Below are positions 8,712 to 18,051 of a stretch of 64,000 nucleotides of DNA, piece by piece. The translations under genes and the position numbers were made by a program. Source of the DNA: Lachnospiraceae bacterium (GTDB taxonomy: Bacteria > Bacillota > Clostridia > Lachnospirales > Lachnospiraceae). Where the stretch lies: assembly GCA_910575035.1 (NCBI GenBank), contig CAJTDL010000008.1, positions 124,001 through 188,000 on the forward strand, given 5' to 3'. The notes under the pieces were generated by a model. The model was not told where the DNA came from and did not search any database. It was given only the letters and a program-made list of their open reading frames with translations. Position 1 is the stretch's first letter; every line of letters starts with the position of its first letter.

Positions 8712-11159
8712 CTATTTCAGGCTGCAGTCAAACCGGTCAATGGCAAAATTCCGATTGTAATAAGGATCGCCGTCAGCTAAAACCTTCTTCCACCTTTCTT
8801 CAAAATAGGCTGTCTCCCGATTAAACCGCTCCATCTTTTCCGGTGTATCATCGCTGCCCCTGGACTTGGATTCATAGTGGAACAGTTCTGCATAAGGGTT
8901 ATACACCACCAGCTTGCCCAGGCTGCGGATACGAAGGCACAGGTCAATATCATTGAAGGCCACCTGCAGCTTCTCATCAAAGCCGCCTGCTTTGTCAAAG
9001 GCTTCCCTCTCCACCATCATGCAGGCGGCTGTAACCGCGCTATAGTCCTGCTGGGTGATTACCCGGGCAAAATACCCCACCTGCTCCCTGGGGGTATTGG
9101 AAAAGATATGGCCTGCAATGCCGCCAAGCCCCACAACCACGCCAGCATGCTGTATGGTGCTGTCGCCAAAGTAAAGCCTTGCCCCTACAATGCCCACATC
9201 CGGGCGCATGCAGAATCCCAGCAGCTCCTCCAGGCAATCCTCATTGATTACCTCTGTATCATTATTCAAAAACAAAAGGTACTGCCCTTTTGCATGGCTC
9301 ACGCCAAAATTATTAATGGCAGAATAATTGAATATGCCCTTCCACTGGAGCACCTGGATCCGGCTGTCTTTTCCCGCCGCCTCCTCATAATAGGCAAAGG
9401 TTTCCTGCTGCTGGCTGTTGTTCTCCATAATCAGCACCTCATAATTCTGATAGCTGCAGCGGGCAATGGAGGCAAGGCATTTCTCTAAATCCTCCTTGTG
9501 ATCCTTGTTAGGGATTATAATGGATACTAAAGGCGTATCCTGGATCTTATAGCGGGTGCGGTACACACCCAGGCACTCAGTCTGGGACACTTCTGTATTG
9601 GCCCACCCAATCCGGTCATAATGAGCCTTGACCGCCCTGGCGCCTGCCTCAAAGGCATACATTTTGCTGGCCGGGTTCTCTGCCGTGGAATCCTCATGGG
9701 CACGCCAGTGGTACAGGATCTTGGGGATATGGTGGATCTGCTCTGTCACCTCTGTGCAGCGGAGGACAAAGTCATAATCCTGCGCCCCGTCAAAAGCAGG
9801 GTCAAGCCCTCCCACCTTCTTCAAAACATCCCGCTCCACCAGGAAAAAATGGCAGAAATAATTGGTGGAATGCAGCAAATCTTTATTGTAATCCGGCTTA
9901 AAATGCGGCTGGAAAAATTTTTTCCCCTTCATGTCCACTTTATCCTCATCGCTGTATATAGCCTGCGTCTTGGGATATTTGTTCAAAGCCCGCACACATT
10001 CATACAGCGCGTCCGGCGCCAGCAGGTCGTCATGGTCTGCAAAGCCAATAAAGCTTCCTGTGGCAATCTGAAGGGCGGCATTGGTATTCTCTGAAATCCG
10101 CAGCTGCTTCTTGTTATATGCCACCTTGATCCTTGGGTCCGCCCTTTCCAGCCTTTTCAAAACCCCTGTCAAAGGCGAGCCCTCGCCGCTGCCGTCTGAC
10201 AGGCACAGCTCCCAGTTGGGATACGTCTGATCCCTTACAGACTCCACCAGCGCGGCCAGATAATTCTTTGGCGTTTTATATAAAGGCACTACAATGCTGA
10301 TCTTCGGCCTGCGGGTAAACTTCCGTTCCCTTTGCTTTTCCAGTGTCTGGGCATCCGGCATATTTTTCCGCATCCATCTGCTGTATGCCTCCTCTTCCTG
10401 CTTAAATAGCTTTTCCTTTACCCTGTCAACAGTACATTGAAACCCATGGCGTTTATAATATGCATAGCTTTTACGTATATTCCGTACCATTGCTTCCCCG
10501 TAAACCTGGGCTTTGGAGGGGTGCAGGTTCACCACCTCCTTTGCCACCCGATTGCCATACTGGAAATAAATCCGAGCCTTTGGATCGCCAAAATATGGAT
10601 AGGAAAACTGGAATCCTTTGACAGTTTCCGGCGACGCTTCTGGATAGGCCTCAATCACATCCCTTCGGTATCCATACTTCACCTGCGGATATATCAGGTA
10701 ATTGTTCTGATCGGGCACCCCAATCTTCGTATCCTGGCCAATATACCATCCTGTCACTTCCACTGTCCCATTGGATTCCTTTGCGCTTTCAACTGCATAG
10801 CGCAGCCCCCGCTGAGTCTGCAGCAATTTCCGGATAGAAACCTGGTAGACCTTCAGGTGGCCATAAGGGGAGAATTCTACAATCTCCAGCTTCTTCTTAC
10901 TGGCTATGTTATCCGGAAATGTACAGGAATAGACATATTCCGTATCTATGGGATAGGGGAAGTTCGCATACCTCCTGCGGACTTCCACTCCCTGGTTCAC
11001 CTGCTCCTCCAGTTGAAGCGGCCGCTCATCAAGAAACAGCGTCACAAGACTGTTCTCCCTTTCATTTTGACTGTAGACACCACGGAAAACAAATTTATTC
11101 TTTTCCGTTAAATGCATATGGGACTCCACTACCTCAAATCGATTCGTTTCCCTATTCAT
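8712..11159 (-). CDS. Large glycosyltransferase with two family-2 domains
   Basis: This 815-residue cytoplasmic protein probably adds sugars to the surface polysaccharide. An N-terminal beta-rich region (about 1-230) of unknown role is followed by a helical link. The first GT2 domain starts at about 287 (ISIVVPLYK) with the metal-binding motif ADHDD near 375. The second starts at about 535 (VSIIIPNKD) and carries LNNDTEV, with a late WHY-like and FHYES region. Two catalytic domains in one chain suggest either an alternating polymer or two successive transfers. ATG 11159 has AGGAG 9 nt upstream. It lies 12 nt after the TIM-barrel InlB gene and is the last gene of the operon from 17748-17776. 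The sugars used are not determinable here; rhamnose is likely from the setting. Confidence 0.85.
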   Translation of the reverse strand: MNRETNRFEVVESHMHLTEKNKFVFRGVYSQNERENSLVTLFLDERPLQLEEQVNQGVEVRRRYANFPYPIDTEYVYSCTFPDNIASKKKLEIVEFSPYGHLKVYQVSIRKLLQTQRGLRYAVESAKESNGTVEVTGWYIGQDTKIGVPDQNNYLIYPQVKYGYRRDVIEAYPEASPETVKGFQFSYPYFGDPKARIYFQYGNRVAKEVVNLHPSKAQVYGEAMVRNIRKSYAYYKRHGFQCTVDRVKEKLFKQEEEAYSRWMRKNMPDAQTLEKQRERKFTRRPKISIVVPLYKTPKNYLAALVESVRDQTYPNWELCLSDGSGEGSPLTGVLKRLERADPRIKVAYNKKQLRISENTNAALQIATGSFIGFADHDDLLAPDALYECVRALNKYPKTQAIYSDEDKVDMKGKKFFQPHFKPDYNKDLLHSTNYFCHFFLVERDVLKKVGGLDPAFDGAQDYDFVLRCTEVTEQIHHIPKILYHWRAHEDSTAENPASKMYAFEAGARAVKAHYDRIGWANTEVSQTECLGVYRTRYKIQDTPLVSIIIPNKDHKEDLEKCLASIARCSYQNYEVLIMENNSQQQETFAYYEEAAGKDSRIQVLQWKGIFNYSAINNFGVSHAKGQYLLFLNNDTEVINEDCLEELLGFCMRPDVGIVGARLYFGDSTIQHAGVVVGLGGIAGHIFSNTPREQVGYFARVITQQDYSAVTAACMMVEREAFDKAGGFDEKLQVAFNDIDLCLRIRSLGKLVVYNPYAELFHYESKSRGSDDTPEKMERFNRETAYFEERWKKVLADGDPYYNRNFAIDRFDCSLK

Positions 11160-11171
11160 AACTCAAATCTC

Positions 11172-14090
11172 CTATTTTCGATACATCTTTTTTACCCTGC
11201 TTTTGGTGAAATGGGGCACAATGCTATTCCAGGACTTTGCGCCAATCAGATGCAGGTACTTTCTAGTATAACGGAAGGAGCTGCTGGTGTCCATATATTT
11301 ATAGACTTGGAAAGCCTCCTTCCCCACAATCCCCATAGCCAGCCCCTGTGCCACCTCTTCCGGCGCATCCCGGTAGCTGCGGATGATAAAGGCGTCAACC
11401 ATGGGATTGCATGCTGCAATATAATAGCTGTACGCAAGAGCCGCCGCCTGGTTTGCCTGCCCCCAGGAGGAAGAATATCCCTGCTCCGACAAAATAATCC
11501 GCACAGAAGACCCATACTTTTTCTTAACATAATTTGTCAGCACATTTAAGTTCTTCATGGTCACATAGGGAGTATGCGCATTATTTGAGATCCCATACCC
11601 GTGCCAGAAATTTGTATAAGTCAGCGGAGCCGAATACGCATGGTAGGCCAGGTTCCACTTCAGCCCTTTTTGCACCTCCTTTAAATGATTTGTAAAAGAG
11701 GAGAGCAGCCGGATGGTGCTGAACCCGCCTTTCACCGCCGTATTCCAAAAATTATCTGCACAGATAAAAATCTTCGCATTGGCGTACTGGCTCCGGATTG
11801 CCACATAAAGTGCCCGAAATGCATGGGCATAGCTGCGGAAGTACTCAAAATCTGTCATCCGCCCCTTATAATTCCACCCATTGGGGTTATTCACCTCATT
11901 TCCCAGGATCCAGTTCGAAGCATAGCAGTTCTTTTGCCCGAATACCTGCCCCAGGTAAGAGAAGATCGCTTCCATTTTCTCCCTGGATTTGTTGGAATAA
12001 ATGTTCCAGGAATAATATGGCGCCGCGCCCTGAACCCTGGCATTGGTGGAAATCAGATCCTCCTGCCCTGGCTGCCAGTCCAGCAAAATCTGAAACGTTA
12101 CGGTGATGCCCTTTTTGTTGCATTCCCTTACAATCTCCTGATACCGGGTCATGGCATTAAAGCGATAAACAACGCCGTTATAGGTATAATAAGTTGTTGG
12201 GGCTTCGTTACACACCTGCCCCACAGTAATATTCAAAAATATCTGCTTGGCGCCGCAGGCGGCGATCTCATCCATATTTGCGTCAAACTGTATCCCCTTT
12301 TTGGTCTTGCCCGGATTGTACTTTTTCCTGTTCTTGGCCGCCTTCTCCTGGTTTTTCACATAGGAAGGGGCGCTGATCAGCTTATACTTACCGCCTTTTT
12401 TCACGGCAATCCCAAACATGGACACCACATAGCCCCGGTTCTCCGAGATAGACAAAGAAAAGGTCACCTTTTTCTTCTTATAAGCCTTTTTCACCATTCG
12501 GTAGGGTTTTTTATTTACAGGGCTTACATACATCAGATAGTAATAATCATCAGAGCTGGCCACCCGGGATTTAATGGCAGCCTGCACTTTTACCGTCTTC
12601 TGGCTAACTACCTTGCATGCGGTCAGCTTGGCAGAATTGCTCTTTGCCTGCCTTGTGCATTTTACCCACTTGGCGTAAAGAGTCAGGTTGCCCGTGCTCC
12701 CGTTTACCACCTCGCCAATCCGCTTTTTGTATTTCTTGTCCTTGTACCATCCGTCAAAATCATACCCCTTCCGGGTCGGCCTCGGGAGGGTAAAGGTCCT
12801 GGTAGTTATCGCGTACACATTCTTGGCGGATTTTGCGATCTTACCTCCGTTAAGCTTATAGGTAATACTGTATTTGACTGCCTTCCATTCTGCAAAAAGC
12901 GTCGCATAGGATCCCTCGCTGGAAGCCAGGTTCTTCACAACTGCCTGATCCTTCAGGATTTTGTATTTTTTCGTTCCTTGGTCCCAGTAACTCCATCCCA
13001 CAAAGGTATACCCTTTTCTCTTGTGGGTGTTTTTCCTTAACCGAAAGCTGGTTCCATATACATGCTTTTCTTCGTATTGATCGTGTCCCATCCCTCCCAT
13101 ACTCTCTACCAAATCAACATAGAGCACTTTGTAGGTAACAGGCTTCCATATGGCGTATAGGGTAATGGCTGCCCCAGACTGGCTGCTAAGGGAATTTACC
13201 TTTGCCCCGGACTTATAAGCAGCCCCGCTCCCATTCTTTTTGGTATTCCATTCCACAAAAGTATAGCCTGTGCGCTTAAATGTATTTTTCCGCAGCGTCT
13301 TGTCCTTACCGCAGCTTCCAATCTGCCTGTCCATGGTTCCGGTTCCGCCGTTGGCATTGTAACGGATCTCATACTTCCCCCGCTCCCAGGATGCAGTCAG
13401 CGTAATCACCGCTCCATCCTGGCTTGCCAGGTTCTTCACTTCTTCCCCATCCTGACCCAGCAGCAGGCCGTTCAGCTTCCATCCTGTAAATACATAGTTC
13501 GGCCGCAAAAAGCCATTCTTGGACAAAGGCTTTTTCTCATCATAGGCAAAGATCTGCTCTGCCATTTCCCCTGTCCCCCCATTAGCGTCAAAGCGTACCC
13601 GATAGGTAATCGGCTGCCAGTCAGCTGTCACGGTCCGGTCTCCCAGGATCGGCTTGGAAAAGTCAAAGCCATTCCCGGCTTCATCCACCCATCCCAAAAA
13701 CACATACCCTGTCCGGATTGGCTGCGCCACTTCCTCTATATCCAGGACAGCCCCTTCTGCCACCTGCTGATAAGCCACCTTAGACCCATCGGACAGATAA
13801 CCGCCTGCCAGGTCATAAGTGATGGTATAAACCAAGGGCTCCGGCTCTGGTTCTCCTGGAGGCTCCTCAGATTCTCCCCCCTCTGAAGGTTCCTCCCCAG
13901 AAGCCTCCCCCTGTTCTGTTCCGTCTCCTGCCTCCCCTCCCTGCCTCTTTTCTTCTGTTTCCTCTTCTACCTCTCCATACTGCTGCGCCATCAGCACATT
14001 TTCCTGTACACAAAGGCTTTCCGCCCCCATCCCGATTCCCAGGATCAGTGCCAGGCACAATGCCATCATGCGCTTTCCTATCTTTTTCAT
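11172..14090 (-). CDS. Secreted InlB-repeat protein with a TIM-barrel glycosidase-like domain (DUF5722-like)
   Basis: This 972-residue exported protein has a signal peptide (hydrophobic 8-27), an acidic Glu/Gly linker (about 40-88), five InlB/Listeria-Bacteroides repeats (about 88-480, each ending in a W-[KE] turn such as LYAKW), a beta linker, and a catalytic-like domain from about 590 to the end. That domain has WILGNEVNNPN (a GNE acid/base-type Glu) and later ILSEQGYSSS (a nucleophile-type Glu), the pattern of clan A glycosidases; it resembles the family called DUF5722. The enzymatic activity is unproven. It sits between the flippase (33 nt upstream) and a glycosyltransferase (12 nt downstream), so it is made together with the polysaccharide machinery. 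Trimming, remodelling or binding of the glycan is a plausible inference. AGGAG lies 8-12 nt before ATG 14090. Confidence 0.78.
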   Translation of the reverse strand: MKKIGKRMMALCLALILGIGMGAESLCVQENVLMAQQYGEVEEETEEKRQGGEAGDGTEQGEASGEEPSEGGESEEPPGEPEPEPLVYTITYDLAGGYLSDGSKVAYQQVAEGAVLDIEEVAQPIRTGYVFLGWVDEAGNGFDFSKPILGDRTVTADWQPITYRVRFDANGGTGEMAEQIFAYDEKKPLSKNGFLRPNYVFTGWKLNGLLLGQDGEEVKNLASQDGAVITLTASWERGKYEIRYNANGGTGTMDRQIGSCGKDKTLRKNTFKRTGYTFVEWNTKKNGSGAAYKSGAKVNSLSSQSGAAITLYAIWKPVTYKVLYVDLVESMGGMGHDQYEEKHVYGTSFRLRKNTHKRKGYTFVGWSYWDQGTKKYKILKDQAVVKNLASSEGSYATLFAEWKAVKYSITYKLNGGKIAKSAKNVYAITTRTFTLPRPTRKGYDFDGWYKDKKYKKRIGEVVNGSTGNLTLYAKWVKCTRQAKSNSAKLTACKVVSQKTVKVQAAIKSRVASSDDYYYLMYVSPVNKKPYRMVKKAYKKKKVTFSLSISENRGYVVSMFGIAVKKGGKYKLISAPSYVKNQEKAAKNRKKYNPGKTKKGIQFDANMDEIAACGAKQIFLNITVGQVCNEAPTTYYTYNGVVYRFNAMTRYQEIVRECNKKGITVTFQILLDWQPGQEDLISTNARVQGAAPYYSWNIYSNKSREKMEAIFSYLGQVFGQKNCYASNWILGNEVNNPNGWNYKGRMTDFEYFRSYAHAFRALYVAIRSQYANAKIFICADNFWNTAVKGGFSTIRLLSSFTNHLKEVQKGLKWNLAYHAYSAPLTYTNFWHGYGISNNAHTPYVTMKNLNVLTNYVKKKYGSSVRIILSEQGYSSSWGQANQAAALAYSYYIAACNPMVDAFIIRSYRDAPEEVAQGLAMGIVGKEAFQVYKYMDTSSSFRYTRKYLHLIGAKSWNSIVPHFTKSRVKKMYRK

Positions 14091-14123
14091 TTACTTTCCT
14101 CTCCTGCTGCCGCTTCATTGCAG

Positions 14124-15722
14124 CTAGCTTTTTTCCTGCTTGTGCAGTTTATTTCCACTTCCTATTTTTGTAATGATTTTTAGCTTTTTCAAATAAGGAA
14201 CCACATATTCCATGACAATTGGTTCCTTTGCCAGCAGCAGCATCCCGCCATAGATCCCAAAAAACACTGCACCTGTCACTGCCAATATGATAAAATACCC
14301 TGCTGTGCTTGGAAATATCTCTATCCCTCCTGCTGTTCCCTGGTAATCCAACATAGATACCTTCACTGCCCGCATATAGGGAAAGGCCTTGGCAGCCAAT
14401 GGCTCCCCCCCTATCTTCAGCAGCCAGGAAACTGCAACCGCTGGCAGCGCTGCCAACAGATATGGCCACAATCTGCATTCCTGACGGATTTCCTGCAAAA
14501 ATCCCCGCAGGAACACCATTTGTGCCGCCAATACCGCCAGCTCTGCCGCCAGAGTCCCGATGGAAGCCCCAGACGCCCCCATCTTAGGGATCAGCGCCAG
14601 GTTCAGGACCATATCCACAATCCCTCCCAGCACCACGGACTTCAGCACTTCCTTTTCCCGATCCGTAGGCACCAGCACCTGCATCCCCAAAATATTGGAC
14701 ATCCCAATAAACACCACCGTCGGCATGATCAGGCACATTGGTGCCGTGGCAGGCCTGTAAGCCGCCCCTGACAAAAAACCAATGCTCTCTCCTGCAAACA
14801 TCATAAAATACACCGTCAGGGGCAGGGAAACCATGGCCACAAAGCACAGCGCCTTAGAAGCCATTCGCTTAAATTCCTCCTGCATCCCTTTCTCCACATA
14901 AAAAGAGAGCCTGGGAAGAAGTACCGTTCCAATGGATGTCACCAGGCTTGCCACAATGGTCTTCACCTTCACCGCCGCTGTATAATATCCCACCTGCTCA
15001 TCCCCGCTGATGAACTTCAGCATAACGGTATCCAGATTCGTATAAATGCTCGTAGCAACTGTCATAGCGCAAAAAATCCCAATCGGCTTCAGATGCCGAC
15101 GCAGGTTATATCCTCCCAACGGCTTCAATATAATGTATTTCCCCAGCCTCAAAAAATTAAAAACATAAGAGCCTACATTAGAAATTACCGTAATCCCGCC
15201 ATAAATCACATAATCCTGCCGCTCCTTCACAAACAAAAACATCAGCAGGATCCCCACAACCTTAAACACAAGCGAAACCACCGTAATATAAGCATACTGC
15301 TCCAAAGCCGCATAAAGCCAGCTAACGCCAATTACATTCAGCAGGATTGTGGTTCCCACTACCGCCAGCAGCATCCTGTCTTCTGCAAACTTCGGCACCA
15401 AATAAAGGCACGCCCCAAAAACAATATAAACCAATACCGTCATCGCCACATTGATGATCAATATCTCCTGCACTGTCCGGGATAATTTCTCCTTATCTTC
15501 CCGCACCTGGGCACAAGCCCGTATCCCATAAGTGGGAATCCCCAGCATAGAAACCATGGAGAAATAAGAGACGATTGCCGTAGCCGAAGCAATCTTCCCA
15601 TTCCCCACTGGCAGCAAAACCCTGGACACATAAGGAAATGTGATCAGCGGAAACACAAAAGAAGAAGCCGTCAATATAAAATTCATAATAAAATTAAAGG
15701 TCACCGATCTTTCTTTCTTCAT
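14124..15722 (-). CDS. MOP-superfamily polysaccharide flippase (Wzx-like)
   Basis: This multi-span membrane protein probably flips an undecaprenyl-linked oligosaccharide to the outer face of the membrane. It shows the N-terminal pattern of Wzx/RfbX proteins (FPLITFPYVSRVLLP, then GIPTYGIRACAQVR) and about 12-14 hydrophobic segments. The frame is open to a GTG at 15815, overlapping the preceding gene by 4 nt, but the family normally begins close to the first span. ATG 15722, with AGGTGG upstream, gives a normal 532 residues. It lies between the DUF4422 transferase and the InlB-TIM protein in one operon. No Wzy-type polymerase is seen beside it, and an ABC exporter exists in the same locus, so two export routes seem to be encoded. 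Confidence 0.85.
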   Translation of the reverse strand: MKKERSVTFNFIMNFILTASSFVFPLITFPYVSRVLLPVGNGKIASATAIVSYFSMVSMLGIPTYGIRACAQVREDKEKLSRTVQEILIINVAMTVLVYIVFGACLYLVPKFAEDRMLLAVVGTTILLNVIGVSWLYAALEQYAYITVVSLVFKVVGILLMFLFVKERQDYVIYGGITVISNVGSYVFNFLRLGKYIILKPLGGYNLRRHLKPIGIFCAMTVATSIYTNLDTVMLKFISGDEQVGYYTAAVKVKTIVASLVTSIGTVLLPRLSFYVEKGMQEEFKRMASKALCFVAMVSLPLTVYFMMFAGESIGFLSGAAYRPATAPMCLIMPTVVFIGMSNILGMQVLVPTDREKEVLKSVVLGGIVDMVLNLALIPKMGASGASIGTLAAELAVLAAQMVFLRGFLQEIRQECRLWPYLLAALPAVAVSWLLKIGGEPLAAKAFPYMRAVKVSMLDYQGTAGGIEIFPSTAGYFIILAVTGAVFFGIYGGMLLLAKEPIVMEYVVPYLKKLKIITKIGSGNKLHKQEKS

Positions 15723-15811
15723 CTCTCCATTGCCCACCTCTTCACAAACCTTATTCTGAGCCTGCCAATCCCAGCTTCTCTGTCCAGACAATCCCCGCAA
15801 GCAAAAAACCT

Positions 15812-16609
15812 TCACTTATACCGCAGCGTCCCCCACCCATGGTTTAGAAAAAAGTTCTTCCCAATGGTAATCCACTCCCACTTTTTACTTTCCCACTTTG
15901 TACTCTTTGACACCTCCGTTTCCAGCACCTTCACCTCTGCCACCTTCAGCCCATGGCGCAGCAGCCACACCATCAAAAGCCGCTCTGACAGAAAACCGAA
16001 GATCCTTTTCTGGTAAGCATCATACCCTGCCAAATCCACCCTTGCCTCACATGTTTCCAAAATATCAAAAAGCCACGCGCAATACTGGTCAAACAGTTCT
16101 TTCCTGCATACCATCATATTGAAGGAAAACAGAAAGCACTTGGACATCGCCTGGTCAAAGCTTCCCACATAATCCGGGTACTTCTCCTGGATCACCCGCC
16201 TGGCCAACGCCAAATCTTCCTTGCTGTGGAACCGCTCAAACTGCGCCTTCACATTGCCCTCCACCCACTGCCTCCTTGCAACAATCATATCAGCATCCTT
16301 TAGAATTTCCTTCGCCTTACCCATCGGGAGCAATGCCCCCCTTTCTTCAAAGAACCTCCGATAATGGCTGATTCCCACATACTCCCCTTGCTGGTTCTTC
16401 CAGATCCAGTAAAGCCCTGTCAATTCACAATAATTGGAATTTTTATCAGAAATATTGATCCCAGAATCATCAAAATCATAATCCTGCAAAGAAGCCTTCT
16501 CCTGGACTGAAAGCCTTTTCGCGCCGACAAAGAGCTTTCTGTAATGCCTTGGCAAGCCAAGGCCGTCAATGGGCTTATGGGTGATCACATAGATTTGGCT
16601 GGTTGGCAA
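15812..16609 (-). CDS. DUF4422 glycosyltransferase
   Basis: This 265-residue protein matches the DUF4422 family found in capsule and exopolysaccharide loci (some members act as galactofuranosyl- or hexosyl-transferases). Recognisable features are the VITHKP start, the NYCELTGLYWIWKN block, the GISHYRRFF motif and the late SERLLMVWLL block. Initiation appears to be at TTG 16609, which has GGAGG 9 nt upstream; no suitable ATG lies nearby. It follows the GT2 at 16706 by about 100 nt and overlaps the possible GTG start of the flippase. It is a cytoplasmic enzyme; the sugar donor is unknown. Confidence 0.82.
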   Translation of the reverse strand: MPTSQIYVITHKPIDGLGLPRHYRKLFVGAKRLSVQEKASLQDYDFDDSGINISDKNSNYCELTGLYWIWKNQQGEYVGISHYRRFFEERGALLPMGKAKEILKDADMIVARRQWVEGNVKAQFERFHSKEDLALARRVIQEKYPDYVGSFDQAMSKCFLFSFNMMVCRKELFDQYCAWLFDILETCEARVDLAGYDAYQKRIFGFLSERLLMVWLLRHGLKVAEVKVLETEVSKSTKWESKKWEWITIGKNFFLNHGWGTLRYK

Positions 16610-16705
16610 TGCTCTGTCCTCCTATCCGCTTTTATCATAGCATTTTTTCCTCCATGGTTTGTGTGAAAAATGTGTGGAAATTGTAAAGAAAATCTAAAAA
16701 TTCCC

Positions 16706-17650
16706 CTATATTTTTCCAATTAAAAACAAAATTCGAATAGCCGCTTCCCCAGCCAGCCGGACACGCAGCCGCTTCGGATAAAACAGCTTTCGGACCTGCC
16801 GCCCAAAACGGTTGGGAGCCGCAAACAGCTCCAGCACCTTACGCTGGGATTTGCTAAGCCTCTCCTGAAAAGCACACAGAAAATACCCCAAATCCCCCTT
16901 GCTGTCCGTCATTGCCGTGCCGCAAATCTCATTTTTCAAAAAACTTCGCACCAGGTTGGAATTGCTGGAATCTTCTGCTGTCACTGCCTTGGAATGCCGA
17001 ATATGGGCAGCTGTGCAGCGGGAGTCTGGGATAACCTTCCCAAAACAGGCCGCTCCCCGCAAAAGCCAGCGGTCATGAAGCTCCCTTCCTGGATCCACTC
17101 CTAAAACCAATTCCTGCCGGGCAGTCTCATTAAACACCAACAGAAATCCTGAAGCCGGCGTATAATAAAGAACATCTGTAAGCCCAACTTCCCCTGTCCA
17201 AACCGGCGAATGGCGCAAAAACTCCCCTTCCTCTGTATAATAATCACAGGCAGAAAAATAGACACAGGGGAACTCTGTGCCGGCAGATTCCTTTTTGCTT
17301 TCCTGCAAACGTTCTACAGCCCACTTTACCTTATCTGGATACCAGATATCATCCTGGTCACAAAAAGCATAATAATCCGCTGAGCCGCATTCTCTTATAA
17401 TTTGGTAAAAGGATGCTGGGCATCCTAGGTTTTTGCCGTTATTTTCCAGAAGGGTTATTTTCTTATCGGTAGTGTTGCGGGCAATATACTCTTCCAAAAT
17501 CTGGACTGTCCCATCTGTTGAGCCATCGTCCCGGATATAGATCTCCAGATTGGGGTATGTCTGCGCTAAAAGGCTGTCTAGCTGCCTGCAAATGTATTTA
17601 GAGCCATTATAAGTGGCTAAAGCAATTTTTACTGTTGGCATAATATGCAT
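16706..17650 (-). CDS. Family-2 glycosyltransferase, rhamnosyltransferase-like
   Basis: About 314 residues with a GT-A fold: IALATYNGSKYI at the nucleotide-binding start, RDDGSTDGT, and CDQDDIW, the DXD variant typical of RgpB/RfbF-type rhamnosyltransferases. The frame begins at 17731, but ATG 17650 lies just ahead of the conserved fold, with a weak purine-rich GAGAGA upstream; ATG 17641 is also possible. It is the first gene behind the full-consensus promoter at 17748-17776, with a leader of about 90 nt. The family is firm; rhamnose as donor is inferred from the motif and the rml genes. Confidence 0.87.
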   Translation of the reverse strand: MHIMPTVKIALATYNGSKYICRQLDSLLAQTYPNLEIYIRDDGSTDGTVQILEEYIARNTTDKKITLLENNGKNLGCPASFYQIIRECGSADYYAFCDQDDIWYPDKVKWAVERLQESKKESAGTEFPCVYFSACDYYTEEGEFLRHSPVWTGEVGLTDVLYYTPASGFLLVFNETARQELVLGVDPGRELHDRWLLRGAACFGKVIPDSRCTAAHIRHSKAVTAEDSSNSNLVRSFLKNEICGTAMTDSKGDLGYFLCAFQERLSKSQRKVLELFAAPNRFGRQVRKLFYPKRLRVRLAGEAAIRILFLIGKI

Positions 17651-17747
17651 GAAAGGAGTCTCTCTCTCGAAAATAGTGAATATATTATTCTTTTTATAGA
17701 TGTTTATTTGGCTGTGCCAGGTTCTGGGCACAAACCGTTATGAGTCC

Positions 17748-17776
17748 ATTATATGCTACGCCTCTGGTTTTGTCAA
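17748..17776 (-). promoter_or_regulatory. Consensus sigma-A promoter for glycosyltransferase-flippase operon
   Basis: Minus strand TTGACA (17771-17776), 17-nt spacer and TATAAT (17748-17753) match the full vegetative consensus. It should drive the run from the GT2 at 16706 through DUF4422, flippase and InlB-TIM protein to the double-domain GT ending at 8712. The leader contains a small TGTGCC/GGCACA hairpin near 17714-17733. Confidence 0.85.
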
Positions 17777-17926
17777 ACTTTGGGCGTAGGGGTGCTATTG
17801 GGGAAAATGAGGTGGGATTATGCTGTTGCAAGGGGATTTTTGGGGCAACCGCTGCAAGCAGTGGGGGATAGAATATTAACTATATGTGGTATGATAATAG
17901 CCTTTACTGGTTTTGGAAGCAGAATA

Positions 17927-17973
17927 GGAGCCGCTGCTCTGTAGATGATAGGCATCTATTTTGCAGCGGCTCC
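17927..17973. terminator. Long nested hairpin, probable terminator after the XRE regulator
   Basis: GGAGCCGCTGC (17927-17937) pairs perfectly with GCAGCGGCTCC (17963-17973), and the loop holds a second dyad TAGATG/CATCTA. It lies about 80 nt downstream of the minus-strand regulator stop. The T-richer flank (CATTTTATTT) is on the plus side, so it may act in both directions. Confidence 0.6.
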
Positions 17974-18051
17974 GCATTTTATTTCTTGGCGGATACTTTA
18001 TTCAGCGGGCTTTAGAAGATTGTTTTTTTGTGGAATATCTGTTCTGATTCA

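Larger units (their letters stand above)
17651..18051. other. Intergenic region with promoter and terminator
   Basis: This 400-bp gap holds the consensus promoter (17748-17776) and the long hairpin at 17927-17973. Two plus-strand frames, at 17753-17944 and 17945-18250, lack ribosome binding sites; the second runs antisense into the regulator gene. Neither looks real. Confidence 0.6.

Noticed and set aside
11685-13040. 451-codon plus-strand frame
   Set aside because: Exactly antisense to the InlB-TIM protein, with no ribosome site and no protein family character.
15723-15815. N-terminal extension of the flippase from GTG 15815
   Set aside because: The extra 31 residues are hydrophilic, overlap the previous gene and are atypical for the family; ATG 15722 is more likely.
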